Source: JAKJEP01 sp964580995
Lineage (GTDB): Bacteria > Planctomycetota > Phycisphaerae > Sedimentisphaerales > SM23-30
Direction of reading: 5' to 3'
NCBI GenBank assembly: GCA_964580995.1
Contig: CAZOMV010000004.1
Span: 34,893 to 98,892 of the forward strand
Length of the DNA: 64,000 bases
The translations under genes and the position numbers were made by a program. Below, one piece after another: positions 18,307 through 27,327 of this stretch (the stretch's first letter is position 1; each line of letters starts with the position of its first letter). The notes beneath the pieces were generated by a model, which did not search any database, was not told where the DNA came from, and worked only from the letters and a program-made list of their open reading frames with translations.

Positions 18307-21251
18307 ATGATGCTCTTAATGCTAGACAAGATCAAAGGGCGGCTGACGGCCGTCATACTGCCGCCGGTGGATGACCCGGAGAATGGCAATGTATCAACTT
18401 GTCCCCGGTATGAATATAAATATGATGATTACGGCAATCAGATTGCTATTTGGGATAATATCAAGCAATACGATGACGCTACCCCTACGGATTACGATCA
18501 TAAGCGAATTACCTTATTTACCTACAACGAGTTGCACCAGCAGGTCAGCCGCACGTTACCCGGCGGCGCACCAACCGAGACGAATGAATATGATGCCCGG
18601 GGCCGGCTGCGGCTGCATGTCGATTGCAAAGGACAGGGAACCGGCTATTTCTATAATGACCTGGGCCAGTTGTGGTATAAGAACTCCTATATTAACAGTT
18701 CCTCTTATAATGCCGGTGATCCCGAAGTCGGCTGGGACGAACAGATCGAATATGCGTATGACGATCTCGGCAGAACGGAAACGGAAGTAGATGCACGGGG
18801 TACGACGATCTACTACTATGACGCCGAAGGCAATGTCGAGCAGATCGACTCGCCCGAAGGTACCGTCAATTACGAATACTCACCCGTCACCAGCCGCAAG
18901 GTCCGTACCTGGACCGATCAGACCGAAACCCGATTCGCCTACGATGAATTAGGCCGTCTGAAAGAAACCAAACTCGTCAAACGCGACGGTGTGGATTTAA
19001 CCATTGCCCCCAATACACCGGAAGTGACCACCTACGATTATGACGCCGTAGGAAACCGGTTACATCAATGGATCGACCAAAATAATGACCAGACAATCGA
19101 TTTGACTGCTACTTATGATTATGACAACCTCAACCGCCTGAAAGGTCTGGTTCACACCAATGCGGCCAATCAACAGCTTGCCTCGTATGGCTACACCCCA
19201 GCCGCCGATGGCATGCGGACCAACGTTACAGATCAGATGCGAAAAGTGGGAGCGACCAGCCAGATTGACAATGATACGTTTGATAAAGTATATGGCTATG
19301 ACAATCTGAACCGTCTCACCTCTGAATCCTCTTTCGAGCATGATACGAATAATGGTTACAATGCCACCTATACTTACGATCTGGTCGGTAATCGCAAGCG
19401 GCGGGAGATAATCAGCCATCAGGAAGGGGAAAATCAGGGATTGGGGACGGTCCATACAACAGAGTATGTCTATGATACCAATGGTAGGGACCGTCTGGAC
19501 AGTGAGTCGTACAGTGTAGCGCCGCAGCAGTTACAAGGCCGGCTGGACTTGCGCCAGTATTACCCCGTCCAATATGCGACCAATGCCCCCGCCGGTAGCG
19601 GCAGTCCGCAGTACCAGATCGGTTGGTGGGCGGTGCCGAGCCGTTTGTGGCAGAGTGGGTATATTGGATTCCTGCTGGTTCTGCCTCTGCTGCTGTTATT
19701 CCCAGCCCTGTGGGCGGAAGTAAAGCGAATTGCCGGCCTCCAGCCTGCCCCAGCCTATGCCCGGCCCCGCCTGAGCGGCCTGAACCGGGGTATTATTTAC
19801 TTCCTGACGCTGGTGTTCATTCTGAGCCCCTCCAGCCTGCAAATCTGGGCCGACCAGTCGCAGCTTTACAGTTCCCTGAAAGACCGGGCGGAAAAGATCT
19901 GGGGCGAAAATAACCGCACTATTCACTACCACTATGACAACAACGGCTCAATGACCGCTAAGATCACCGCGGTTACCGGTGAAGAAGACCCGGACAACAA
20001 TTTTATCGAGAAAGTGGAATATGGTTAAATCTCCAAAGCCGGCTATCTAAGGTAACTACCGATTCGGATTCAACCAGCTTGACCAATACGGTAGATTGCG
20101 TCGAATACACCTATAACACCGCCGGTATTCGAGTGCAGGCTTATAGTTTTCAGCAGCCGCAAAATGGCGGTACTAAATCATACGAGGAAACCACTACCTA
20201 TTTGGTAGATACCTATAACCACACCGGTTATGCCCAAGTGTTGGAAGAATGGACCGGCGGCACTTTGACGATGACCTATACCATCGGCGATGACATCATC
20301 GCCCAGAAAGACTCTTCCGGTGTACGTTTCCTGCTCTACGACGGCCACGGTTCCGTCCGCCAGCACGCTGACAGCAACGGCGCTGTGATTACCTATCAGG
20401 CTGACCATGACGATGATCCCCAAACGCCGGCGGTCGATTACAACGCCTTCGATTACGACAGCTACGGCCAGGCCGTCACCCCGCTGCCCAGCGGCAACGG
20501 CCTGTACTACACCGGCGAAATGCGCGACTCCGCCACCGCCATGTACTACCTCCGCGCCCGCTACTACAACCCCTCCAATGGCAGATTCAATCGAGTTGAT
20601 CCATATAGCGGCAATATGCAGGATCCCCAATCCCTCCACAAATACCTGTACTGTCATGCCAACCCGGTTAATAGACTCGATCCTTCAGGTTTATTTGGTA
20701 GTATTGCAGATGTTGCCATTTCTATCGGGATTATTTCTTTGGTTTCAGGAGTTATTAGTGCAGTAATAGCTAAAGCCACGGGGGGGAATGCTATGAAGAC
20801 TTTTATTCTGACTACCATGACTACCGCAATTGGCTTAACTTTATCAATATTTTTGTCAGGACCCGTCGGATTTGCACTAGGAGCTTTAATATCAAATGTT
20901 ATTTGGGAATGGTATGTTGAAGGTTTTAGAGAACCAGAGCTTTCAGCAATGCGCATATTTGTTGCGGTAATGACAGCATTTGTATTTAGTTATTTTGTTG
21001 GCTTAAAATTTCCAGCACTTTCAGCTGAGGTTTCTGAGTTATCTGTTATAATAGAAACTGCTGGTTTAAGACAAATTGCGGGTGCTTTTGCTAATGAATT
21101 TGCTAAAGTTATTGTAAAAGGAATTTTCTTTGGTATTATGGGCCGATTAATAGGTCTTTTGCAACAAGTAATTGAAGTTGTATATCGAGACATGGGAAAT
21201 CTTGGTAATGAACGGAAAAGATATTTAGAACAACAAATAAGAGGTCTTTAA
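18307..21251 (+). pseudogene. Orphan RHS core cassette 3, interrupted by a 1-base deletion, with hydrophobic tip
   Basis: Two open stretches (18307-20028 and 20079-21251) are one RHS module. At 20034-20040 the DNA reads ggttaaatctcc, where the relative at 21770 reads ggttataatctcc. Adding the missing T restores one frame through GYNLQSRLSKVTT into VEYTYNTAGIRVQ. Homology to complete RHS begins at GRLTAVILPPV (about 18337), just after the previous immunity gene. YD repeats are interrupted by a hydrophobic hairpin (19620-19860), and the core ends at DPSG (20679-20690). The 186-residue tip is almost entirely hydrophobic, with several predicted membrane segments, suggesting a membrane-acting toxin. 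It could be a true pseudogene or an assembly error. Confidence 0.8.
18574..19001 (+). repeat. 428-bp near-identical direct repeat, copy A (partner 22996-23423)
   Basis: Within the RHS core, these 428 bases match 22996-23423 at an offset of exactly 4422. By eye there is a single difference (gattgc here, gatttc there, near 18625). Flanking core sequence on both sides diverges quickly. This indicates very recent duplication or gene conversion between cassettes 3 and 4. Confidence 0.85.
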
Positions 21252-21505
21252 TGAGAAAATATTTTGCTTTATTAGTAGCATTACTTTTGTCTTGTTTTTC
21301 TATGATATTTGGATTACTTGGTACAACTTGGGCCTGTGAGTTATTATTTTTCAAGCTTGTTGAACTTGGTTTGATTGATATCCCTGAGTATTACATCTCA
21401 AAGATTAGTTTATGGTGTGGTATTATAATTGGAATTCCTTTTTTGGGTTTTCTTTCAATTCGATGGATTAAAGAATGGAATATATGGCAATCCAATAAAA
21501 AATGA
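21251..21505 (+). CDS. Small two-helix membrane protein, candidate immunity for the hydrophobic tip
   Basis: The product has 84 residues with two hydrophobic segments: one at the N-terminus (ALLVALLLSCFSMIFG) and one near residues 50-70 (LWCGIIIGIPFLGFL). Its ATG (21251-21253) shares one base with the TAA stop of the upstream RHS tip, so translation is probably coupled. A membrane-embedded partner beside a membrane-embedded tip fits the pattern of immunity to pore-forming or membrane-disrupting toxins, where protection occurs in the membrane. It could also be a continuation of the toxin system with another role. There is no recognisable family. Confidence 0.6.
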   Translation: MRKYFALLVALLLSCFSMIFGLLGTTWACELLFFKLVELGLIDIPEYYISKISLWCGIIIGIPFLGFLSIRWIKEWNIWQSNKK

Positions 21506-21619
21506 TAGATTTTTCTTTAATTACAGCCAAGGATTGGGAACTGCTTTGCCGACATGGTTTCTATATATAAAAGTGGTATAATTTTTCGATAACTAATATG
21601 CTCTTTCTCAATTAAATAA

Positions 21620-21810
21620 ATCTCTCAAAGACCGGGCGGAGAAAATCTGGGGCGAAAATAACCGCACCATCCACTACCGCTATGACAACAACGGCTCAAT
21701 GACCGCTAAGATTACGGCGGTTACCGGGGAAACGGACCCGGACCATAACTTTATCGAGAAAGTGGAATATGGTTATAATCTCCAAAACCGGCTGGCCAAG
21801 GCAACCACCG
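21620..21810 (+). pseudogene. RHS core fragment (tip lost)
   Basis: About 190 bases match 19870-20062 of cassette 3 closely (CTCAAAGACCGGGCGG onward; KDRAEKIWGENNRT, then YDNNGSMTAKITAVTG). It starts abruptly 115 bases after the small membrane gene and stops at TAA beside the 20-bp tandem repeat. It has no start and no tip. It retains the T missing from cassette 3 and so shows the ancestral reading frame there. Confidence 0.85.
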
Positions 21811-21855
21811 GGGTAAATTAAAGGGGTCGGGGGTAAATTAAAGGGGTCGGACCCC
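21811..21855 (+). repeat. Tandem 20-bp repeat with REP-like palindrome
   Basis: The unit gggtaaattaaaggggtcgg occurs twice head to tail (21811-21830 and 21831-21850). The second copy continues into ACCCC, forming the near-palindrome GGGGTCGGACCCC (21843-21855). Motifs of this kind resemble REP-type extragenic palindromes. A partial copy, AATTAAAGGGGTC, is at 63611-63623 beside the second RHS array. Confidence 0.75.
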
Positions 21856-22536
21856 ATTGTTATATAGGGACATATATAACATATGTCCCGCCCGCCTTCC
21901 CTCTTGCGTCAGCCCCCCCCCAGCCGTCATTATCTGATGTTGAATAGTTCTTCTTTTTATTCGTGTGCATTTACCTTCTGATTTCCAGCGGTTCAACCTC
22001 TTTCTTTTCTTTGCCATCTTTTATTTTAAAATATTCTTTCATTATCGGTGTTTATCTGCGGACTGATATTCTTCTCTTCCCCCCTTTGCGCCCTCGTGTG
22101 CTTGTGGGTAATCTCTTCTTTTTTCGCCCGCTCAGCAGCGAACGCGAGCGTCAAAAGGGGCATATGACCGCGGCGATCTCGCCGCAGGCCGTGCCTGCCC
22201 AGCCAGTCCCGCGTCAAATCCGTTCAGGTCGTGCCTGTCATTTTTTCCACTTTGATTTCTATTTTCTTATGGTAGGCCCAGATGGCTATTTTACCATTGG
22301 TAATCTGGAAGGTATAGATAAGATATGAGCGGTAAAAACCCGCCCCCATCCACATGCCACGTGTAAATACCATTCATTTTTACTCATTTTTTCTCTAGGT
22401 TTATCATATGTTTTGCTGCACTTTTATATCACTTTGTTCATGTTTTGTTATACTTTGTTCAACATTTGCCAACTCAACCCAATCGCCCTATCTTGCCATT
22501 TTCCACCCTGTTTTCATATGATACTCACCGGCTTAT
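21856..22536. other. Non-coding stretch between RHS cassettes
   Basis: I see no supportable gene here. The stretch holds pyrimidine-rich sequence, a C-tract near 21915 and short open frames with no ribosome-binding sites or recognisable product. It looks like decayed sequence between the core fragment and the dyad repeat. Confidence 0.5.
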
Positions 22537-22668
22537 AATTGCGCAAAAACGGCCACGGTGAATGGCCAAAATTGCGCAAGGCAAAAAAAATTTTGCTGAG
22601 GATTGACAAGGGTTTACGTTATTTTCGGGTAAAAAAAATGGGAAAAACCTTGCGCATTCGTGGACATC
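22537..22668 (+). repeat. Dispersed dyad-containing repeat, copy 1
   Basis: About 130 bases recur in inverse orientation at 54175-54306. It opens with a dyad: TTGCGCAA (22539-22546) and GGCCA, then TGGCC and TTGCGCAA (22572-22579). It continues through TTTTGCTGAGGATTGACAAG to GTGGACATC. The second copy has one base fewer in the A-run near 22584. It lies just upstream of the ribosome-binding site of RHS cassette 4. Confidence 0.75.
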
Positions 22669-22700
22669 GGCCCTGGGGTAGAGAGACATTTTTTTAACAA

Positions 22701-22707
22701 AAGGAGG
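22701..22707 (+). promoter_or_regulatory. Strong ribosome-binding site for RHS cassette 4
   Basis: AAGGAGG lies six bases before ATG 22714. It decides the start of cassette 4 over the in-frame GTG at 22660 and is by far the best ribosome-binding site of any orphan RHS piece in the window. Confidence 0.75.
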
Positions 22708-22713
22708 TCCGAT

Positions 22714-25700
22714 ATGATTATATGGAACATAGTTAAGCTGTTGGTGGAGTTGGGATTGTGTCTGTCGTCTGTTATTCTGCCCGCCGTACCGTACCCGGAA
22801 AACGGCAATGCATTAACCTGTCCCCTGTATGAATATGAATACGATGATTATGGCAATCAGACCTTGATTCGTGATAACGTCAAGCAATATGCAGCTGAAC
22901 CGATTACGATTATATACGATCGAGAAAGAGAAACCACATTCACCTACAACGAACTGCACCAGCAGACCAGCCGCACGTTACCCGGCGGTACATTGACCGA
23001 GACGAATGAATATGATGCCCGGGGCCGGCTGCGGCTGCATGTCGATTTCAAAGGACAGGGAACCGGCTATTTCTATAATGACCTGGGCCAGTTGTGGTAT
23101 AAGAACTCCTATATTAACAGTTCCTCTTATAATGCCGGTGATCCCGAAGTCGGCTGGGACGAACAGATCGAATATGCGTATGACGATCTCGGCAGAACGG
23201 AAACGGAAGTAGATGCACGGGGTACGACGATCTACTACTATGACGCCGAAGGCAATGTCGAGCAGATCGACTCGCCCGAAGGTACCGTCAATTACGAATA
23301 CTCACCCGTCACCAGCCGCAAGGTCCGTACCTGGACCGATCAGACCGAAACCCGATTCGCCTACGATGAATTAGGCCGTCTGAAAGAAACCAAACTCGTC
23401 AAACGCGACGGTGTGGATTTAACTGCTGCTCCCAATACACCGGAAGTAACCAACTACGATTACGACGCTGTTGGCAATCGCAACTGGTTGGAGACGAATA
23501 CGGACGGAGTAGCTGGATTTGAGATCAAAGCGGATTATACATACGACAATCTCAATCGGTTGACGGAGGTAATCAATCAGAAGGCGACAGCCAACCTTTC
23601 GACGTTTACTCATCACTTGACGGCGGACGGAATGCGGGATACCATAACCGAAATGCAGACACAACCGGGTACTTCGACGGCCGAAAGCCGGACCGTAAGC
23701 AATGGTTACGACAATCTCAATCGTCTGACCAGCGAGAGCGCCACCGGCAACACCGGCAGCTACAGCATCACCTACACCTATGACCTGGTGGGCAACCGTA
23801 CCGAGCGTACAGTCAATGCCAATGGCCCATTGCTCCAGACTAACTACGATTATAACGATCAGGATCAGTTGGAGACTGAAACGCATATTGAGCCGGTCAC
23901 GGCCATCCCTCATGGTGATGATTACGTATATGCCTATGCCAATAGCGGCGGCGGGGTGGATTATCGCCTGCCTAACCACAGAGAGACGATTCATCCGTTG
24001 CGGGCCTTCTGGATGGGCTTGCCCTCGAAAATCTGGGCTTATTGCCTGGCTCTTGCCTTGGCGCTGATCCCGGCGGCCTTTATCGCTCCCGTATTGGCTC
24101 GTTTGCTGGCCCGGTTCCGCAAACAATCCATCCGGCCATACCCGGCACCCAAGCCGGTGTTCGCACTGTCCACCCGTTGTATCTGCGCCATGCTGGCGAT
24201 TATCTTCCTGCTTGGCCCGGCCAGCTTCGAGGTTATGGCCAACCAGTCCAGCCTCTACAGCAATATCACCCGCTCCCACTGGGGCACACCAGGCGATACG
24301 ATCACCTATTCCTATGACCTTAATGGTTCCATGACCGGCAAGGTCACAACCAATGGGGCAACCACGACCGAAACCGTCATCTACGAATACAACCTGCAAA
24401 ACCGGCTATATAAAGTGACCACCTGGGACGGTGGGGCGAATGATGAGGTGGTCGAATATACATATAACACTGACGGAATCCGGGTGAAGGCGTACAGTTA
24501 CACACAGCCTCATAACGGCGGTACGAAGTCCAACGAGAAAACCACAACGTATCTGATAGATTCTTATAATCATACTGGTTACGCCCAGGTACTCGAAGAG
24601 ACCTCCGTCGCCAATTCCACCACCACCCGCATCACCTACACCCTCGGCGATGATGTGATTGCCCAGAAGGACAGCAGCCTGTCGGACACCCAGTTCCTCT
24701 TGTACGACGGCCACGGCTCGACCCGGCAACTGGCCGATTCCACCGGGGCGGTTACCGACTGCTACTCCTACGACGCCTACGGCATGATGCTCGGCGGCAA
24801 CCCAACTCCAGCCGCTCCCGCCGCTACGAACCTTCTTTATACCGGCGAACAGTACGACGCCAACCTCCAGCAATACTACCTCCGCGCCCGCTACTATGAC
24901 TCCTCCAACGGCCGCTTCCATCAGCTTGATCCCTTTGCTGGCAACTATTCCGACCCACAATCCCTCCACAAATACCTCTACTGCCATGCGAATCCGGTTA
25001 ATGGTATTGATCCAACCGGGGAGTTTCTTGGTGGAATTAGTGGTCTTACGCTGTCAATTGCTATTGGGGCAATATTGACAAACATTGGCTTAACTGTTTA
25101 CAGTGGCATTCGTCATGGACAAAGTGGTTTAGGTATCGCATGGAGTGTAATACAGAATTTAGCCACTTTTGTTGCAATCGCAGGTGCAATATTGCTTTCT
25201 GGGCCAATTGCATTAGTTGCTGCACTAACATTGATTGTTGTATCAATTGTTGGGATAATTAATCTTATCCGTAGCTGGCCAAAAATGGATACTACGGATA
25301 AGGTTGTAACAGCGGCAACAATGTTAACTTTCATTGTTTTCGCTGGTGCAATTAAGGCAGGAGCAAGTCCAACTCCGGAACCTGCTCCTCAAATATCTGG
25401 TGAAGTTTCGGTTTTGCCGGAGTCATATTTTAGTCATGTTGCAGTTGATATGAGAAATGCCCCACCTGGCTCACAAACAAACGCCGCTGGTTTTCCAAGA
25501 AATGGTCCTTGGTTTTGGAGACAGGTACGTAGCCGTAAACCGGAATATTTCAGTACCGATAATTTGCAGAAGATTAGTGATAATTTAGCACCAAAAGTTA
25601 ATCCTCAGTGGGTGAAATATCATCCCCAACATCAGAGTTTTATGGGCGATACCCTTATTCATCACCACATAGGACAGGGACCTATTGCTGTTGGAATGCC

Positions 25701-25761
25701 GGAAGCTGTACACACTAGTTGGGCTCGATTTTTAAATACAGGTGCAGGCACAGGTGGCTAG
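22714..25761 (+). CDS. Orphan RHS core cassette 4 with its own start and HNH-like nuclease tip
   Basis: This 1015-residue product starts at ATG 22714 behind AAGGAGG. The first ~20 residues (MIIWNIVKLLVELGLCLSSV) are hydrophobic, have no RHS counterpart and resemble a short signal or anchor; RHS similarity begins at VILPAVPYPENGN, the same core position as cassette 3. YD repeats include the 428-bp shared tract and a hydrophobic hairpin (24000-24245). The core ends at DPTG (25009-25020). The 246-residue tip begins with several hydrophobic segments and ends in a domain with LIHHHIGQGPIAVGMP and a later histidine (AVHTSW), in the style of HNH/endonuclease VII-like toxin domains. A SUKH-like immunity gene follows. 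Unlike the other orphan pieces it could be translated independently; nuclease activity is inferred. Confidence 0.85.
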   Translation: MIIWNIVKLLVELGLCLSSVILPAVPYPENGNALTCPLYEYEYDDYGNQTLIRDNVKQYAAEPITIIYDRERETTFTYNELHQQTSRTLPGGTLTETNEYDARGRLRLHVDFKGQGTGYFYNDLGQLWYKNSYINSSSYNAGDPEVGWDEQIEYAYDDLGRTETEVDARGTTIYYYDAEGNVEQIDSPEGTVNYEYSPVTSRKVRTWTDQTETRFAYDELGRLKETKLVKRDGVDLTAAPNTPEVTNYDYDAVGNRNWLETNTDGVAGFEIKADYTYDNLNRLTEVINQKATANLSTFTHHLTADGMRDTITEMQTQPGTSTAESRTVSNGYDNLNRLTSESATGNTGSYSITYTYDLVGNRTERTVNANGPLLQTNYDYNDQDQLETETHIEPVTAIPHGDDYVYAYANSGGGVDYRLPNHRETIHPLRAFWMGLPSKIWAYCLALALALIPAAFIAPVLARLLARFRKQSIRPYPAPKPVFALSTRCICAMLAIIFLLGPASFEVMANQSSLYSNITRSHWGTPGDTITYSYDLNGSMTGKVTTNGATTTETVIYEYNLQNRLYKVTTWDGGANDEVVEYTYNTDGIRVKAYSYTQPHNGGTKSNEKTTTYLIDSYNHTGYAQVLEETSVANSTTTRITYTLGDDVIAQKDSSLSDTQFLLYDGHGSTRQLADSTGAVTDCYSYDAYGMMLGGNPTPAAPAATNLLYTGEQYDANLQQYYLRARYYDSSNGRFHQLDPFAGNYSDPQSLHKYLYCHANPVNGIDPTGEFLGGISGLTLSIAIGAILTNIGLTVYSGIRHGQSGLGIAWSVIQNLATFVAIAGAILLSGPIALVAALTLIVVSIVGIINLIRSWPKMDTTDKVVTAATMLTFIVFAGAIKAGASPTPEPAPQISGEVSVLPESYFSHVAVDMRNAPPGSQTNAAGFPRNGPWFWRQVRSRKPEYFSTDNLQKISDNLAPKVNPQWVKYHPQHQSFMGDTLIHHHIGQGPIAVGMPEAVHTSWARFLNTGAGTGG
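22996..23423 (+). repeat. 428-bp near-identical direct repeat, copy B (partner 18574-19001)
   Basis: Partner of the tract in cassette 3, offset 4422 bases and with one visible mismatch. Both copies are in the same strand orientation, so recombination between them would delete the hydrophobic tip and its partner gene. Confidence 0.85.
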
Positions 25762-25859
25762 ATTTCTTGTTAGCGAATAGCATTAATTTATAGGTAAACT
25801 TTATGTTAATTGTATTGATATTAAACTTATTGTCCTGACTGTTATTGAAGGAGACAGAG

Positions 25860-26390
25860 GTGAATGCTGATGAATTTGTAAAGAAAATGACTGAACTGGC
25901 AGTGTCAATGGATAAGGAATCATATTTTCTGGCAAAGAAGTCTGAAGAAATCCCTCAATTTGATGATTCGCTAATCCATCTTATATGTAATTATGACACA
26001 TCTACTCTTGAAATTGGGATGATAAGATTAGGTCGCCACAAGTACTCGTTTGAACCTCCATCAGATAAAATACTTGTTGGTTGTATTGAGTCAGACATTC
26101 TTGTGATTGATCCTTTAACTGGTATTGTGGAACTGCTTGACCATGAGGATCCAAATTATGTAATGTGTATCTGCGCAACATCTGGGGATTTGTTCTTAGA
26201 AGCATTACTCAAGCTTGCAGCATTTCAATATCCACATGAAGATATATACGGTAATTTACCAATAATAAAAACAAAGGAAAATAATGATGCTGCATATGCA
26301 TGTGCTATCGAATGTGCGAAGATAGCAGGTGTGGAAGTTGAAAATAGTATTTATCATACACTACTAGGATATGATTCTCGTATAAGTTAA
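25860..26390 (+). CDS. SUKH/SMI1-like candidate immunity protein
   Basis: This 176-residue protein is read from GTG 25860, chosen because AAGGAG (25848-25853) lies six bases upstream; a TTG at 25845 would place the ribosome-binding site inside the gene. The mid to C-terminal portion (IVIDPLTGIVELLD-like layout, then CATSGDLFLEALLKL) resembles the SUKH/SMI1-KNR4 superfamily, widely used as immunity to nuclease toxins, including HNH types. It lies 98 bases after an HNH-like tip, matching that pairing. Family membership is by pattern recognition and should be treated as probable. Confidence 0.65.
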   Translation: MNADEFVKKMTELAVSMDKESYFLAKKSEEIPQFDDSLIHLICNYDTSTLEIGMIRLGRHKYSFEPPSDKILVGCIESDILVIDPLTGIVELLDHEDPNYVMCICATSGDLFLEALLKLAAFQYPHEDIYGNLPIIKTKENNDAAYACAIECAKIAGVEVENSIYHTLLGYDSRIS

Positions 26391-26500
26391 TGAAAAACTC
26401 AGACGGTGCAAAATTCATCGATATTGAAGCTCGATTTATGCCATTGGGAAGAAAAGGAACATTGTAAATTACAGTAATCTGCTCTTTTACAAGTAAATAG

Positions 26501-27244
26501 ATGAAAAGGTTCAATACCCTTGTAGCTAACGGCAATCAGTATAAGTCGTGGTATCTATGGGATGCGCCGGAGGGGCAGACGGACCTGTACGTAATTACGC
26601 GGAATGAATATGACGCCCAGAACCGGGTGATTAAGACCAGCCGCATCGTGTCTGACAATCTGGACGGCCAGAATCCGGTCAACGAAGTAACGCTTTCCGA
26701 GACGATTTACAACAACATCGGCAAGGTGGAATCCGCGGAAGGGGAGCATCTGCCGGCTAAGTCAGGCAGCCTGACGGAATACTACTATGATGAGCTGGGT
26801 AATCTGGTCGAAACCAATACCTATGACCCGCAGGGCCACCTGCTGACCGCCAGCCGCACCCTCTACGACGCCGACGACCGCGCCCTGGTAACGGTCGGCC
26901 CCTATGCGCCGGGCAATGAGCTGGTCGGGTCGGTCGGCACCGAAACGGTCTATGACGCCCTGGGCCGCGTGACCGAAACCCGCCGCTGGGCCAGTGTAGC
27001 CATTACGGTACAGGACATTCATGACGCCTCCGGCTGGCTGGTCGGCAAAACCGCCACCGGCTGGACGGCTGCCGGAAACCCGGCGGTAGCAGGTAACGAA
27101 CTATCGCATAGCCGCACCGAATACGACATCGCCGGTAGAGTCTGGCGTACATATAGCCAGAACGAAGCGGGTGATCCAGTTTGTACTGCCGAATACGTGT
27201 ACGACGGCAAGATTTCCGCCAAGTTTTTCAAATCCATCGAATAA
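26501..27244 (+). pseudogene. RHS core fragment 5, truncated at both ends
   Basis: The 247-codon open stretch matches the giant RHS from its NGNQYKSWYLWDAP (9750) to about 10340, with high DNA similarity (long runs identical, such as the segment around GCATCGGCAAGGTGGAATCC). The first nine codons (MKRFNTLVA) and the last ~20 (after YVYDGK) have no RHS counterpart. It lacks core signature, DPxG and tip. It ends 36 bases before the tRNA-Phe fragment and is probably the decayed end unit of the array. Confidence 0.8.
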
Positions 27245-27280
27245 GTGTTTATATTATAGTTACTTATATCACTCTGCCGT

Positions 27281-27327
27281 ATGGACTGAAAATCCATGTG
27301 TCGGCGGTTCAAATCCGCCTCTGCCCA
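27281..27327 (+). tRNA. 3' fragment of tRNA-Phe (GAA): candidate attachment site
   Basis: A perfect anticodon arm is present: ATGGA, loop CTGAAAA with anticodon GAA at 27288-27290, then TCCAT. After GTGTC comes a perfect T-arm (GGCGG-TTCAAAT-CCGCC, 27302-27318), then TCTGCCC and discriminator A. The expected 5' acceptor strand GGGCAGA and the D-arm are missing; the sequence upstream is unrelated. A 3'-half tRNA is the typical scar left at the far end of an element integrated into a tRNA gene. It also coincides with the end of the RHS array and the start of ordinary chromosomal genes. Confidence 0.8.

Noticed and set aside
22603..22631. Promoter starting TTGACA in the dyad repeat
   Set aside because: No acceptable -10 box at 16-18 bases spacing.
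22660..22662. GTG as the start of RHS cassette 4
   Set aside because: It falls in the dispersed repeat, while ATG 22714 has a perfectly spaced AAGGAGG.
23419..24399. 326-codon minus-strand frame
   Set aside because: Antisense to a well-supported RHS core; a by-product of biased codon use.
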